From assembly GCA_910587785.1 (NCBI GenBank), contig CAJUOA010000025.1, forward strand, positions 1 to 33,005: a DNA stretch of 33,005 bases, given 5' to 3'. Position 1 is the first letter of the stretch. The number at the start of each line of letters is the position of its first letter. Positions 1-7,117 of the stretch are shown one piece after another. This DNA is from an uncultured Oscillospiraceae bacterium. Its GTDB lineage: Bacteria > Bacillota > Clostridia > Oscillospirales > Oscillospiraceae. The position numbers and the translations under genes are program-made. Under the pieces are notes generated by a model. That model searched no databases, had not been told where the DNA came from, and saw only the letters and a list, made by a program, of their open reading frames with translations.

Positions 1-31
1 TATAGTTAGTGAAAACACTTGGCAAACCGCC

Positions 32-86
32 GAGGTTTCCTGTTACAGAAAGTATGCTTTTTGTAGCAGGAAACCTCTTTCTTTTT
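32..86 (+). terminator. Intrinsic terminator of a gene left of the window
   Basis: A 16-bp stem (32-47 with 62-77, one G-T wobble, AGGTTTCCTG pairing with CAGGAAACCT) encloses a 14-nt loop and is followed by a T-rich tail (78-86). This is the form of a rho-independent terminator for a plus-strand transcript entering from the left. No coding region ending here is visible. Confidence 0.75.
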
Positions 87-273
87 GCCTGTTTTTCTCC
101 TGTTTTGTCGATATTCGGGAACTTTTTTGAGCGTTTATTTTCTGTGACAAGGCCAAAAAACGGCTCTTTTTCCCCCTGACCGCAAAAAAACACCGTGTCT
201 GCCCCCAAATTCTGCCCGCAGCCATGCGCATCCGTTTTCTGGAACAGCCTTCAAAAAAATCCGCTCCACCCCC
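87..273. other. AT-rich intergenic stretch, no gene seen
   Basis: Between the terminator and the GntR promoter this stretch has many A and T runs. The only reading frame is a 62-codon minus-strand one with low-complexity sequence and no ribosome binding site. I see no gene or RNA here. Confidence 0.5.
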
Positions 274-331
274 TTGACAAACCGGTTCTTTTGTTGTATG
301 GTTAGTTACACAAGTGATGAACCACTGAACC
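274..331 (+). promoter_or_regulatory. Promoter and possible operator of the GntR-ABC operon
   Basis: TTGACA (274-279), a 17-bp spacer and TATGGT (297-302) form a good sigma-A promoter. Around and just after the -10, GGTTAGT (300-306) and ACTGAACC (324-331) form an imperfect inverted repeat. YtrA-type GntR regulators usually repress their own operon from such a site, so autoregulation is likely by inference. The ribosome binding site AAAGGAGGG (335-343) follows. Confidence 0.6.
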
Positions 332-349
332 AGTAAAGGAGGGAGCTCA

Positions 350-715
350 TTGAATGAGCAGCTGACAGGTCAGAAATCCATCTACATCCAGATCGGCGAG
401 ATGATGGAGACAGACATCCTCCGGGGCATCCTCCTGGAGGAAGAGCAGGTCCCCAGCACCAACGAGCTGGCCCGGCTCTACACCATCAATCCCGCCACCG
501 CCGCCAAGGGCGTGGGGCTGCTGGTGGACGAGGGCATCCTCTACAAGCGCCGGGGGATCGGCATGTTCGTCTCCCCGGGCGCAAGGGAGAAAATTCTAGC
601 CAAGCGCCGCGCCGCCTTCGCGGAAAACCACCTGGCCCCCCTCCTCGCTGAGGCGAGGAGCCTGGGCATCTCGAAAGAGGAACTAATCGACATGATAGGA
701 GAGAGAATGAAATGA
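350..715 (+). CDS. GntR-family transcriptional regulator, YtrA subfamily
   Basis: A 121-aa protein with a winged helix-turn-helix at about residues 10-75 (YIQIGEMMETDILRG, then VPSTNELARLYTINPATAAKG) and a short C-terminal helical tail instead of a large effector domain. This is the YtrA architecture. The start is TTG at 350, 6 nt after AAAGGAGGG; the nearby ATG at 354 is in a frame that stops at once. The stop overlaps the ATP-binding gene by 4 bp (ATGA), so the two are co-translated. YtrA-like regulators typically repress a co-encoded ABC transporter in response to cell-envelope stress; that role here is inferred from synteny. Confidence 0.9.
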   Translation: MNEQLTGQKSIYIQIGEMMETDILRGILLEEEQVPSTNELARLYTINPATAAKGVGLLVDEGILYKRRGIGMFVSPGAREKILAKRRAAFAENHLAPLLAEARSLGISKEELIDMIGERMK

Positions 716-1587
716 GCCTCATCTGTGAAAACATCGTCAAAACCTACAGCGGCAAGGAAGTGCTCCAGGACGTGAGCCTGGAGCTCCAGCCCGGCAAAAT
801 TTACGGCCTCATCGGACGCAACGGCGCGGGCAAGACCACCTTGCTGTCCATCCTCACCGCCCAGAACCCCGCCACCCGGGGCTCCGTCACCCTGGACGGC
901 GCGCCGGTGTGGGAGAACCGGAGGAGCCTGGAGAAGCTCTGCTTTTCCAGGGAGCTGAACGCCAACGCCGAGAGCGGCCTTGCCGCTATGAAGGCCAAGG
1001 AGTACCTGCGCATCGCCTCCACCTACTACGAGGGCTGGGACAAGGCCCTGGAGGAACGGCTGGTGCAGCTCTTCGAGCTGAACACCAAAAAGAAGATGGG
1101 CAAAATGAGCAAGGGGATGCTCAGTATGGTGACCATCATCGTGGCCCTGTGCTCCAAGGCCCCCTACACCTTCCTGGACGAGCCGGTGGCGGGGCTGGAC
1201 GTGGTGGCCCGGGAGCAGTTCTACAAGCTCCTGCTGGAGGAGTACACCGAATCCGGGCGCACCTTCGTGGTCTCCACCCACATCATCGAGGAGGCCGCCG
1301 ACCTTCTGGAGGAGGTCATCATCCTCCACCATGGGAAGGTCCTCCTGTCCGGGGAGACCCAGTCCTTCGTGGACAGCGCCTGCCATGTCAGCGGCAAGGC
1401 CGAGGAGGTGGACGCCGCTGTGGCCGGTCTGGAGGTCCGCCATGTGGAGACCATGGGCCGCAGCAAGGGCGTCACCGTGTTCCTGGAGCCGGGGCAGAAG
1501 ATCGACGAGAGCCGGGATGTCTCCGTCCAGCCGGTGAGCCTCCAGCGGGCCTTTATGGCCCTGTGCGGAGAGGAGGAGCGGAAGTGA
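712..1587 (+). CDS. ABC transporter ATP-binding protein (YtrB-like)
   Basis: A 291-aa ATPase subunit. Walker A is GRNGAGKTT (residues 35-43), the signature region is MSKGM (132-136, a degenerate form of LSGGQ typical of this subfamily), Walker B is YTFLDEP (152-158) and the switch histidine is H190 in VSTH. It would power export through the permeases encoded downstream. It overlaps the GntR stop by 4 bp and the following permease by 4 bp, which shows tight translational coupling. The regulator-ATPase-permease-permease order resembles B. subtilis ytr-type loci. The substrate cannot be read from the sequence. Confidence 0.93.
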   Translation: MSLICENIVKTYSGKEVLQDVSLELQPGKIYGLIGRNGAGKTTLLSILTAQNPATRGSVTLDGAPVWENRRSLEKLCFSRELNANAESGLAAMKAKEYLRIASTYYEGWDKALEERLVQLFELNTKKKMGKMSKGMLSMVTIIVALCSKAPYTFLDEPVAGLDVVAREQFYKLLLEEYTESGRTFVVSTHIIEEAADLLEEVIILHHGKVLLSGETQSFVDSACHVSGKAEEVDAAVAGLEVRHVETMGRSKGVTVFLEPGQKIDESRDVSVQPVSLQRAFMALCGEEERK

Positions 1588-2249
1588 AGCGCAATCTGAA
1601 GTTCTGGACCCGCCACACCTGGGAGAGCATGGGGGTGGAGCTGGGGGCCACAGCGCTCCTGGCGGTCCTGGCCCTCTTCGGCGCGGACGGGCTCGACTGG
1701 TCCTTCTTCGCCTCCACGGTGCCCCTTTTCCTCTGCATCTCCGCCATGTTCGGCATCGTGATGATTAACTCCGGCTCCCAGAGCCTCTATGTCCCCCTGC
1801 TCATCTCCTTGGGTGAGACCAGGCGCAATGTCTTCTGGGGCTTCCACTACTTCCGGGCCCTGGTCATCGCCGTGACCCTGGCGCTGTGCGCCCTCATCTG
1901 GCTGGCCGCTCCGGGGGAGGTCTCCACCGCAGGGCTCAGAAGCCTCCCCACCCTCCTCTGTGTGCTGGCGGCCGTCTCCGCCCTGGGCAGCATCATGGGC
2001 ACCATCTTCACCCGGTGGCGGTGGGCCGGCATGATTCTCATCATCATCATCTGCGGCGGCGGAGGCGGTATGCTGGGCGCTACCGGCGCGATTGCCGCCA
2101 ACGGAGGATTCAGTCAGGCGGACACCCTGATGCTGGTCTCCTACCTGATGAAGACGCCGTGGTGGCTGGCTGCGGCCGCGATGGCCGCCGTAGCCCTGGA
2201 CGCGGCTTTTCAATGGGTGCTCCTGCGGAAGCAGGAGGTCAGGCTGTGA
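1584..2249 (+). CDS. ABC transporter membrane subunit (first)
   Basis: A 221-aa hydrophobic protein with about six membrane segments, including LGATALLAVLALFG, LFLCISAMFGIVMI and LVIAVTLALCALIWLA, plus a glycine-rich segment IIIICGGGGGMLGA. The GTG start at 1584 overlaps the ATPase stop (GTGA) and lies just after the AGGAGGAG at 1571-1578. A longer frame runs upstream to 909 but only shadows the ATPase gene. No family signature could be named; position and topology make it the permease partner of the preceding ATPase. Confidence 0.85.
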   Translation: MKRNLKFWTRHTWESMGVELGATALLAVLALFGADGLDWSFFASTVPLFLCISAMFGIVMINSGSQSLYVPLLISLGETRRNVFWGFHYFRALVIAVTLALCALIWLAAPGEVSTAGLRSLPTLLCVLAAVSALGSIMGTIFTRWRWAGMILIIIICGGGGGMLGATGAIAANGGFSQADTLMLVSYLMKTPWWLAAAAMAAVALDAAFQWVLLRKQEVRL

Positions 2250-2250
2250 T

Positions 2251-2324
2251 CTTCTTTTTTCTTTGTGAACAAAGAAAAAAGAAGCAAAAAAGAAAAACTT
2301 TTTGCGGCGAAACGTTGTTTCGCC
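2251..2324 (+). repeat. Pyrimidine/purine hairpin pair inside the ABC operon
   Basis: A 15-bp stem (CTTCTTTTTTCTTTG at 2251-2265 with its complement at 2270-2284, loop TGAA) is followed by AACTTTTTG and a second hairpin, GGCGAAAC-GTT-GTTTCGCC (2306-2324), just before the ribosome binding site of the next gene. Related hairpins occur at 16301-16337 and, inverted, 18136-18185, so this is a dispersed intergenic repeat. It could reduce read-through or stabilise upstream mRNA. Confidence 0.6.
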
Positions 2325-2340
2325 TTCAGGAGGGAACGAT

Positions 2341-3057
2341 ATGGACTTCTTTTTAAGGCACCTGCGGGCCAACCGCAGCGGCATCCCCATCATGCTGGCG
2401 GTGCAGTTCGGGCTGTTTCTCTTTGGAATCATCCTGGTAATGATTATCAACCGCTTCATCAACGAGGAGCTGGATTTTGCCACGGTCGGGAGCATGATGG
2501 CCCTCATGGGGAGCGTCTTCGGCGGGCTCCTGCGGGGGTCCGGAGGCACGGTGCGCTACCGCATGGCTGTCTGCATGGGCCGAACCCGGCGGTCCTACAT
2601 CCTCGCCGACCCCGTCATCACGGCCCTCAACTGCCTGGTGGGCATCGGCTTCTCCTGGGTGCTCTCCAAGGTGGAGCTGGCCCTGTACACCGCCCTCTAT
2701 CCGGGCTGGGTGTGCAGCATGGACTTGAGCGTGATCTTCCAGTGGAAGTTTGTCCTGGTGATCGTGGCGGGGGTTTGCTTCCTGGACTTCTGCCTGGGGG
2801 CCCTCCAGCTCCGCTTCGGAGCCAAGGGGTTCGCGGCGGTGTGGCTTCCCCTGTGCTTCTTCCCCATGATCTTCGGTCAGGCCGCCCGGGCTGTGGAGGC
2901 CGGCAGCAACAGCCTCCTGGGACGGCTGAGCCGGGTGGTGCTCTTCGTGGCGGGGCTGCTGCCGCCGCCGGTCTGGATTGCCGTGGGCGTCCTGCTGGGG
3001 CTGGCGCTGCTGGCCGCGAGCGTCCAGTGCTACCGCCGCATAGAGGTGCGGATGTGA
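2341..3057 (+). CDS. ABC transporter membrane subunit (second)
   Basis: A 238-aa integral membrane protein with roughly six hydrophobic segments (for example FGLFLFGIILVMIINRF near the N-terminus and VLFVAGLLPPPVWIAVGVLL near the C-terminus). The start is ATG 2341, preceded at 6 nt by AGGAGGG (2328-2334); an upstream in-frame ATG at 2302 lies inside a hairpin and lacks a ribosome binding site. It closes the GntR-ATPase-permease operon and is followed by a strong terminator. Function as the second permease subunit is inferred from position and topology. Confidence 0.82.
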   Translation: MDFFLRHLRANRSGIPIMLAVQFGLFLFGIILVMIINRFINEELDFATVGSMMALMGSVFGGLLRGSGGTVRYRMAVCMGRTRRSYILADPVITALNCLVGIGFSWVLSKVELALYTALYPGWVCSMDLSVIFQWKFVLVIVAGVCFLDFCLGALQLRFGAKGFAAVWLPLCFFPMIFGQAARAVEAGSNSLLGRLSRVVLFVAGLLPPPVWIAVGVLLGLALLAASVQCYRRIEVRM

Positions 3058-3060
3058 CAG

Positions 3061-3100
3061 AGGGCCCGGGAGCGGTGTGCTCCCGGGCCCTGCTGCTTTT
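3061..3100 (+). terminator. Terminator of the ABC operon
   Basis: A perfect 13-bp GC-rich stem (AGGGCCCGGGAGC at 3061-3073 with 3079-3091, 5-nt loop) begins 3 bp after the permease stop and is followed by GCTGCTTTT. It is the likely end of the ABC transcript. Confidence 0.75.
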
Positions 3101-3177
3101 GCCTGCTGGGCTTTGCCCAAACCTACCAGGGGCTCTGCCCCTGGACCCTGCCGCCTTTGAAAAGGCGGGCGAAACTT
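3101..3177 (+). repeat. Multi-hairpin dispersed repeat, copy 1
   Basis: Three short palindromes in a row: GGGCTTTGCCC, CCAGGGGCTCTGCCCCTGG and CCGCCTTTGAAAAGGCGG, ending in CGAAACTTTT. The reverse complement of 11826-11900 gives almost the same ~75-bp sequence, so these are two inverted copies of one intergenic repeat family. Confidence 0.75.
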
Positions 3178-3246
3178 TTTATGATGCCGCCCCCTCACAT
3201 CGACCCGGTCTCCCGGCAGATTTTGGGACAAATGTCAAAAACTATC

Positions 3247-3275
3247 TGTACAGACGGAGAAAAAGGGCGTATAAT
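3247..3275 (+). promoter_or_regulatory. Promoter of the diguanylate cyclase gene
   Basis: TGTACA (3247-3252), a 17-bp spacer and a perfect TATAAT (3270-3275) lie 57 bp before the start codon. The ribosome binding site is GGAGGG (3318-3323). Confidence 0.65.
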
Positions 3276-3331
3276 GGGCAGGCCCCCCTGTCTTCTCACT
3301 GGGGGAGCACAGACGGCGGAGGGATAATCCT

Positions 3332-4702
3332 ATGGAGGACAAGCGTCAAAAACCGATCCGGGGCATCCGGATACGGACGCTGAATTTCGTAATGATCGCA
3401 GTCTCCTGCGTACTGTACGTGCTGCTTATCGCGGCCACGATCCACGTCTCCCGAAGTTATACGGACGTACATACTTCCATGGACGACTATATCGGCTGCG
3501 AGCAGAGCGACACGCTCCTAACGGAGGGCTCCGCCTATCTGACCGAACAGGTGCGGCTGTACGTGGTGACGCTGGACCCCCAGTGCATAGAGAACTACTT
3601 CATCGAGGCTAATGCCACCCGGCGCCGTGAGAAGGCCCTGGAACAGCTCCAGGTCCACCACGACAGCGAGGAGGCCTACCAGTTCCTGGTGGAGGCCCTG
3701 GAAAACTCCAACGACCTCATGGTCCGGGAGATACACGCCATGCGCCTGGCCGCCCAGGCCATCGGGCAGGACCTCTCGGAGCTCCCTGAGGCGGTGCGCA
3801 CGGTGCAGCTGAGCGGGAACGAGCTGTCTCTCACCCCGGACGAGCAGCTCTCCCGGGCCCGGGAGATGGTCTTCGGCGATGCCTACCAGGCCTCCAAGGC
3901 CCTCATCACCGGCAACGTGGAGTACTCCCTGGGCACCATCCACTCCGCCACCCACCAGGAGATGCTCCACAGTGCCGAAGAGCTGGAGCGGACCATGTCC
4001 CAGCAGCGGGTCCTCATCAGCGTACTCTTTGTGGAGAGTCTTATCACCTTTATCCTCATTATCCTCCTCATCGTCAAGCCTCTTCAAATCTACGTCAACT
4101 GCATCAAAGAGGACAAGATGATGGAGATTGTGGGCTCCTACGAGTTCAAATATCTCGCCCTGACCTATAACGATATCTACGAGGTCAACGCCGCCAATGA
4201 GATGATGCTTCGCCACAAGGCGGAGCACGACCCCCTCACCGGCATCATGAACCGGGGGGCATTCGACCACCTGCGGGCCCTCCTGGCGGGCAAGGCCACG
4301 CCTTTGGCCCTGCTCATCATCGACGTGGACTACTTCAAGCAGGTCAACGACGGCTACGGCCACGAGGCTGGCGATCAGGTGCTCAAAAAGGTGGCCCGGC
4401 TTTTGTCGGAGAGCTTTCGCAACACCGACTACCCCGCCCGCATCGGCGGGGACGAGTTTGCCATGATCCTTACTGACATCACAAGCGATATGCAGCCGAT
4501 TGTTGAGAGCAAGGTGGCATCCATCAACTCCACCCTCACCCACCCCACCGACGGCCTGCCGCCGGTGTCGTTGAGCGTGGGCGGCGCATTCTCCGCCAGC
4601 GGCTTTACCGACGGCCTCTATAAAGAGGCGGACCTGGCCCTCTACCGGGTCAAGGAGCAGGGCCGGTGCGGGTGCCGCTTCTACCACCAGGAGGACCTAT
4701 AA
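3332..4702 (+). CDS. Membrane-anchored diguanylate cyclase (GGDEF)
   Basis: A 456-aa protein that should make cyclic di-GMP from two GTP. A first membrane segment lies at about residues 17-38 and a second at about 228-250, bracketing a ~190-aa extracytoplasmic sensor region that I cannot assign to a family. The C-terminal GGDEF domain begins at HDPLTGIMNRGAFDH; the active site GGDEF is intact at residues 372-376. RNTD, five residues before it, matches the RxxD inhibitory site, so product feedback is expected. There is no EAL or HD-GYP domain. It is monocistronic, with its own promoter and a shared terminator downstream. Confidence 0.92.
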   Translation: MEDKRQKPIRGIRIRTLNFVMIAVSCVLYVLLIAATIHVSRSYTDVHTSMDDYIGCEQSDTLLTEGSAYLTEQVRLYVVTLDPQCIENYFIEANATRRREKALEQLQVHHDSEEAYQFLVEALENSNDLMVREIHAMRLAAQAIGQDLSELPEAVRTVQLSGNELSLTPDEQLSRAREMVFGDAYQASKALITGNVEYSLGTIHSATHQEMLHSAEELERTMSQQRVLISVLFVESLITFILIILLIVKPLQIYVNCIKEDKMMEIVGSYEFKYLALTYNDIYEVNAANEMMLRHKAEHDPLTGIMNRGAFDHLRALLAGKATPLALLIIDVDYFKQVNDGYGHEAGDQVLKKVARLLSESFRNTDYPARIGGDEFAMILTDITSDMQPIVESKVASINSTLTHPTDGLPPVSLSVGGAFSASGFTDGLYKEADLALYRVKEQGRCGCRFYHQEDL

Positions 4703-4704
4703 AG

Positions 4705-4745
4705 ATCTGCCCGGAAGCGTTCACTTCCGGGCAGATTTACGTTTT
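4705..4745. terminator. Bidirectional terminator between convergent genes
   Basis: A perfect 13-bp stem, ATCTGCCCGGAAG (4705-4717) with its complement at 4724-4736 and a 6-nt loop, lies between the cyclase stop and the stop of the convergent cysteine desulfurase. A and T runs on both sides allow use in both directions. Confidence 0.8.
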
Positions 4746-5871
4746 AAAGCATGGGGAAGCGCCTGGTCTTGTGCTCCAGGAGGGCGTCCGCCAGGGCGTC
4801 GATGTCCTCCCGGGTGGTCTCGGGGCCAAAGCTGACGCGGACGGTCCCGGCGGCGGTCTTTTTATCCAGGCCCATGGCGGTGAGAACGTGGCTTGCCTTT
4901 CCCCGGTGGCAGGCGGACCCGGCGGAGATGCAGATGCCCTTCTCCCCAAGGTCGCTGACGATGTTCTGGCTGGGGTAGCCCGGCAGGGACACGGAGAGGA
5001 TGTGGGGCGCGTCCGCTTCCCCGACAAACACAAGGCCCTCAACGGCCCTCAGGCGCTCCCAGGCGTAGTCCCGGCAGGCGGACATATGGCTGACTGTTTC
5101 CTCCAGGTGCTCCTGGCGGAGCTCTACCGCCTTGGCGAAGCCCGCGATCTGGGCTGTAGGCTCGGTGCCGGGGCGGAGGCCCGCCTCCTGCCCGCCGCCG
5201 TAGAGCATGGGCCGGGGGGGCTTTGCCCGGCCCACGGCGCAGAGCGCACCGATGCCCTTGGGTCCGCCGATCTTGTGGGCGGAGAGGGAGATAAAGTCCG
5301 CGCCCAGGGTTTTGGCGGAGAAGGGCACCTTTAAAAAGCCCTGGACTGCGTCGGTGTGGAGCAGGGCGGGCTTGTCCCGCAGGAGGGCGGCGATCTCCTC
5401 CACCGGAAAGCGGGCTCCGGTCTCGTTGTTGACCAGCATGACGCTGACCAGGGCGGTGTCCTCCCGGAGGGTGCCCGCCACCTGGGCGGCGGTGACGCGG
5501 CCGCTCCTGTCCGGCTTGAGGTATGTGATCTCGTATCCCTCCTGCTCCAGGGCCTTGGCGCACTGGAGCACCGCGCTGTGCTCCACGGCGGTAGTGATGA
5601 TGTGGCGTCCCGTCCGGCGGTTCTGGTGGAGGGCGGCCCGGAGGGCCCAGTTGTCGGCTTCCGTACCGCAGGAGGTGAAATAGAGCTGTTTGGCCTCACA
5701 GCCCAGGGCGTTTGCTATTGTTTGGCGGCTCCGGTCCACCAGGTCACGGGCCGCGCGGCCCAGGGCGTACTGGGAGGAGGGATTGCCGAAGTCCTCCGTC
5801 AGGACCCGGGCCATCTCCTCGGCCACCGCCCGGGGCACCGGGGTGGTGGCGGCATGGTCTAAATAGTGCAT
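4744..5871 (-). CDS. Cysteine desulfurase (NifS/IscS family, class V aminotransferase fold)
   Basis: A 375-aa PLP enzyme that removes sulfur from cysteine to give alanine and a protein persulfide for Fe-S clusters or tRNA thiolation. Seen: N-terminal YLDHAATTP, PLP lysine K200 in SAHKIGGPKG, and catalytic C321 in SAGSACHRG. Length is normal for the IscS/NifS group. The ATG at 5871 has AAGGAG 7 nt upstream, so it is preferred over the in-frame TTG at 5889. No iscU or thiI is adjacent, so the sulfur acceptor is unknown. It converges with the cyclase gene and diverges from the acetyltransferase. Confidence 0.93.
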   Translation of the reverse strand: MHYLDHAATTPVPRAVAEEMARVLTEDFGNPSSQYALGRAARDLVDRSRQTIANALGCEAKQLYFTSCGTEADNWALRAALHQNRRTGRHIITTAVEHSAVLQCAKALEQEGYEITYLKPDRSGRVTAAQVAGTLREDTALVSVMLVNNETGARFPVEEIAALLRDKPALLHTDAVQGFLKVPFSAKTLGADFISLSAHKIGGPKGIGALCAVGRAKPPRPMLYGGGQEAGLRPGTEPTAQIAGFAKAVELRQEHLEETVSHMSACRDYAWERLRAVEGLVFVGEADAPHILSVSLPGYPSQNIVSDLGEKGICISAGSACHRGKASHVLTAMGLDKKTAAGTVRVSFGPETTREDIDALADALLEHKTRRFPML

Positions 5872-5882
5872 ATGGATTCTCC

Positions 5883-5911
5883 TTGCCAATCGGCGTATTT
5901 TATGGTATCAT
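5883..5911 (+). promoter_or_regulatory. Promoter of the GNAT gene
   Basis: TTGCCA (5883-5888), a 17-bp spacer and TATCAT (5906-5911) each match the sigma-A consensus at five of six bases. They lie 38 bp before the start codon at 5949. Confidence 0.6.
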
Positions 5912-5948
5912 CCCTGTGAAAGATTGTTTCATGCGGAGGAGGCTGGCT

Positions 5949-6404
5949 ATGGAATTCAGAATCGAGCCCTACACCCAAGAGCGCATCGGAGACGTTCTCG
6001 CCTTTGAGCGTCAGCTGAGGCGTGAAGAGGACTTCTGGGGCTGGGAAATTGACAGCGCCTATGAGGAGGCGGTCCGCAAGAGCTTCGAGGACAGGCGGTT
6101 CGACGCCGCTGTCTCCCTCTTGGCTTACGACGGCGACCGGGTGGTGGGCAGGATCGATGCCTCTTTGATTTTCTCCCACTTTGACGGTTCTGTCAAGGCG
6201 TACCTTGATTGGATCTGCGTGTTGAAGAACTCCCGGCACGGCGGCGCCGCCCAGGCGCTTATGAATACCCTGCGGGCGCGGCTGAGGGACATGGGAGTCT
6301 CATGTCTGGTTGGGCTCATGGCCCAGAACGAGGAGGCACAGCGGTTCTACCGCTCCTTGGAGAACGCTTTGATTCGCGACGAGGGCATTTGGATCGACCT
6401 CTAG
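5949..6404 (+). CDS. GNAT-family N-acetyltransferase
   Basis: A 151-aa single-domain acetyltransferase: MEFRIEPYTQERIGDVLAF at the N-terminus, beta-strand VVGRIDASLIF, then the acetyl-CoA binding region LDWICVLKNSRHGGAAQALM (an R-H-G-G-A form of the usual Q/RxxGxG/A loop) and the C-terminal EEAQRFYRSLE typical of GNATs. The start at 5949 is set by GGAGGAGG (5935-5942); an upstream ATG at 5931 overlaps that site. The substrate is not readable. It stands alone between the desulfurase and repeat copy A. Confidence 0.85.
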   Translation: MEFRIEPYTQERIGDVLAFERQLRREEDFWGWEIDSAYEEAVRKSFEDRRFDAAVSLLAYDGDRVVGRIDASLIFSHFDGSVKAYLDWICVLKNSRHGGAAQALMNTLRARLRDMGVSCLVGLMAQNEEAQRFYRSLENALIRDEGIWIDL

Positions 6405-6488
6405 TATAGCCGGTTTGGCCCTCAATGGCAATAGGCTTTGCTCTTCTATTGATAGATTTATCCATTCTGATAGTCCCGGGGCCTCCCC

Positions 6489-6527
6489 GGCCCCGGACCC
6501 CGGCCCCGGACCCCGGCCCCGGACCCC
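6489..6527 (+). repeat. 13-bp tandem repeat, three units
   Basis: GGCCCCGGACCCC occurs three times head to tail (6489-6501, 6502-6514, 6515-6527) at the left edge of element copy A. Copy B has a single unit, which accounts for its 26-bp shorter left end. Confidence 0.9.
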
Positions 6528-6528
6528 G

Positions 6529-6590
6529 GGTGACTTTTTGTGCGGACAAAAAGTCACCAAAAAACCGCTTAAGAAACTACGTTTCTTAAG
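6529..6590 (+). other. Two conserved hairpins in the left arm of copy A
   Basis: Stem 1 is GGTGACTTTTTGT (6529-6541) with 6546-6558, loop GCGG. Stem 2 is CTTAAGAAAC (6568-6577) with 6581-6590, loop TAC. In copy B the changed bases are compensated on the opposite strand, so pairing is kept. Confidence 0.8.
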
Positions 6591-7117
6591 AATCTTCCTG
6601 AATGACGGGGGTTTTTTGTTTACGCTACGACCTGTTTGTCTCCTTTCCCCAATCTCTTCCCTGGGCCGATGCCAGTCGAATCTCCGCCACCACTCCCTGG
6701 CCCTTTAGTCTTCTTCGTTGGGTTCGCCTCCGAGAAGCACGATTCTTTTGAGAGACTACCGGGCCACCGGCACGGTGCGGGCGAGACTGCACTTCTTGTC
6801 GTGTACGCATGGCGCATCCGCTGCGCAGTCCGGCAGGGACTTCTACATGGAGGGCCGGCAGGCGCAGTATCGATAACTGCCAATCTTGCCACTGGAGCGC
6901 GCAGAAATTCAGTGGCAGAGCTCTATCTAGTCGTTATGCGCTCTCCCGGGCCCCTCCGGCCCAAGAGGAGTGGGGGTGTCCAGAGGGGGCAAAGCCCCCT
7001 TGGCGGCTTTTTGGTGACTTTTTGGCCGTGCAAAAAGTCACCGGGGTCCGGGGCGAGCAGCCCCGGGCCTTCGACGGAGAAGGCATCTATTCGGAGGAAA
7101 AGCAAAAAGGAGCAGTT

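Larger units (their letters stand above)
6477..7104 (+). repeat. ~600-bp element with terminal inverted repeats, copy A (MITE-like)
   Basis: This fills the gap between the GNAT gene and mtaB. 6605-7086 matches 28819-29300 base for base over 482 bp as far as I can compare by eye. Both ends carry a ~50-bp inverted repeat (about 6517-6567 against the reverse complement of 7003-7054) built around GCCCCGGACCCCGG and a GGTGACTTTTT...AAAAAGTCACC hairpin. The core has its own stems (6765-6777, 6812-6826, 6887-6917). Open frames in it (such as 6636-7121) lack ribosome binding sites and protein-like composition. It ends a few bases before the mtaB ribosome binding site. It looks like a nonautonomous mobile repeat or a duplicated structured RNA; no transposase is encoded. 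Confidence 0.85.

Noticed and set aside
43..231. 62-codon minus-strand frame at the left edge
   Set aside because: No ribosome binding site, low-complexity basic sequence, and it overlaps the terminator hairpin.
909..1583. N-terminal extension of the first ABC permease
   Set aside because: It overlaps the ATPase gene in another frame and has arginine/glycine-rich, shadow-like sequence; the GTG at 1584 overlapping the ATPase stop is the proper start.
6489..6527. CRISPR-like tandem repeats
   Set aside because: The 13-bp units are directly adjacent with no spacers. No CRISPR array or cas gene is seen in the window.
6605..7086. Interpretation of the duplicated core as a known ncRNA such as 6S, tmRNA or RNase P RNA
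   Set aside because: I could not find the conserved sequence blocks of those RNAs, and two identical copies in MITE-like ends do not fit them.
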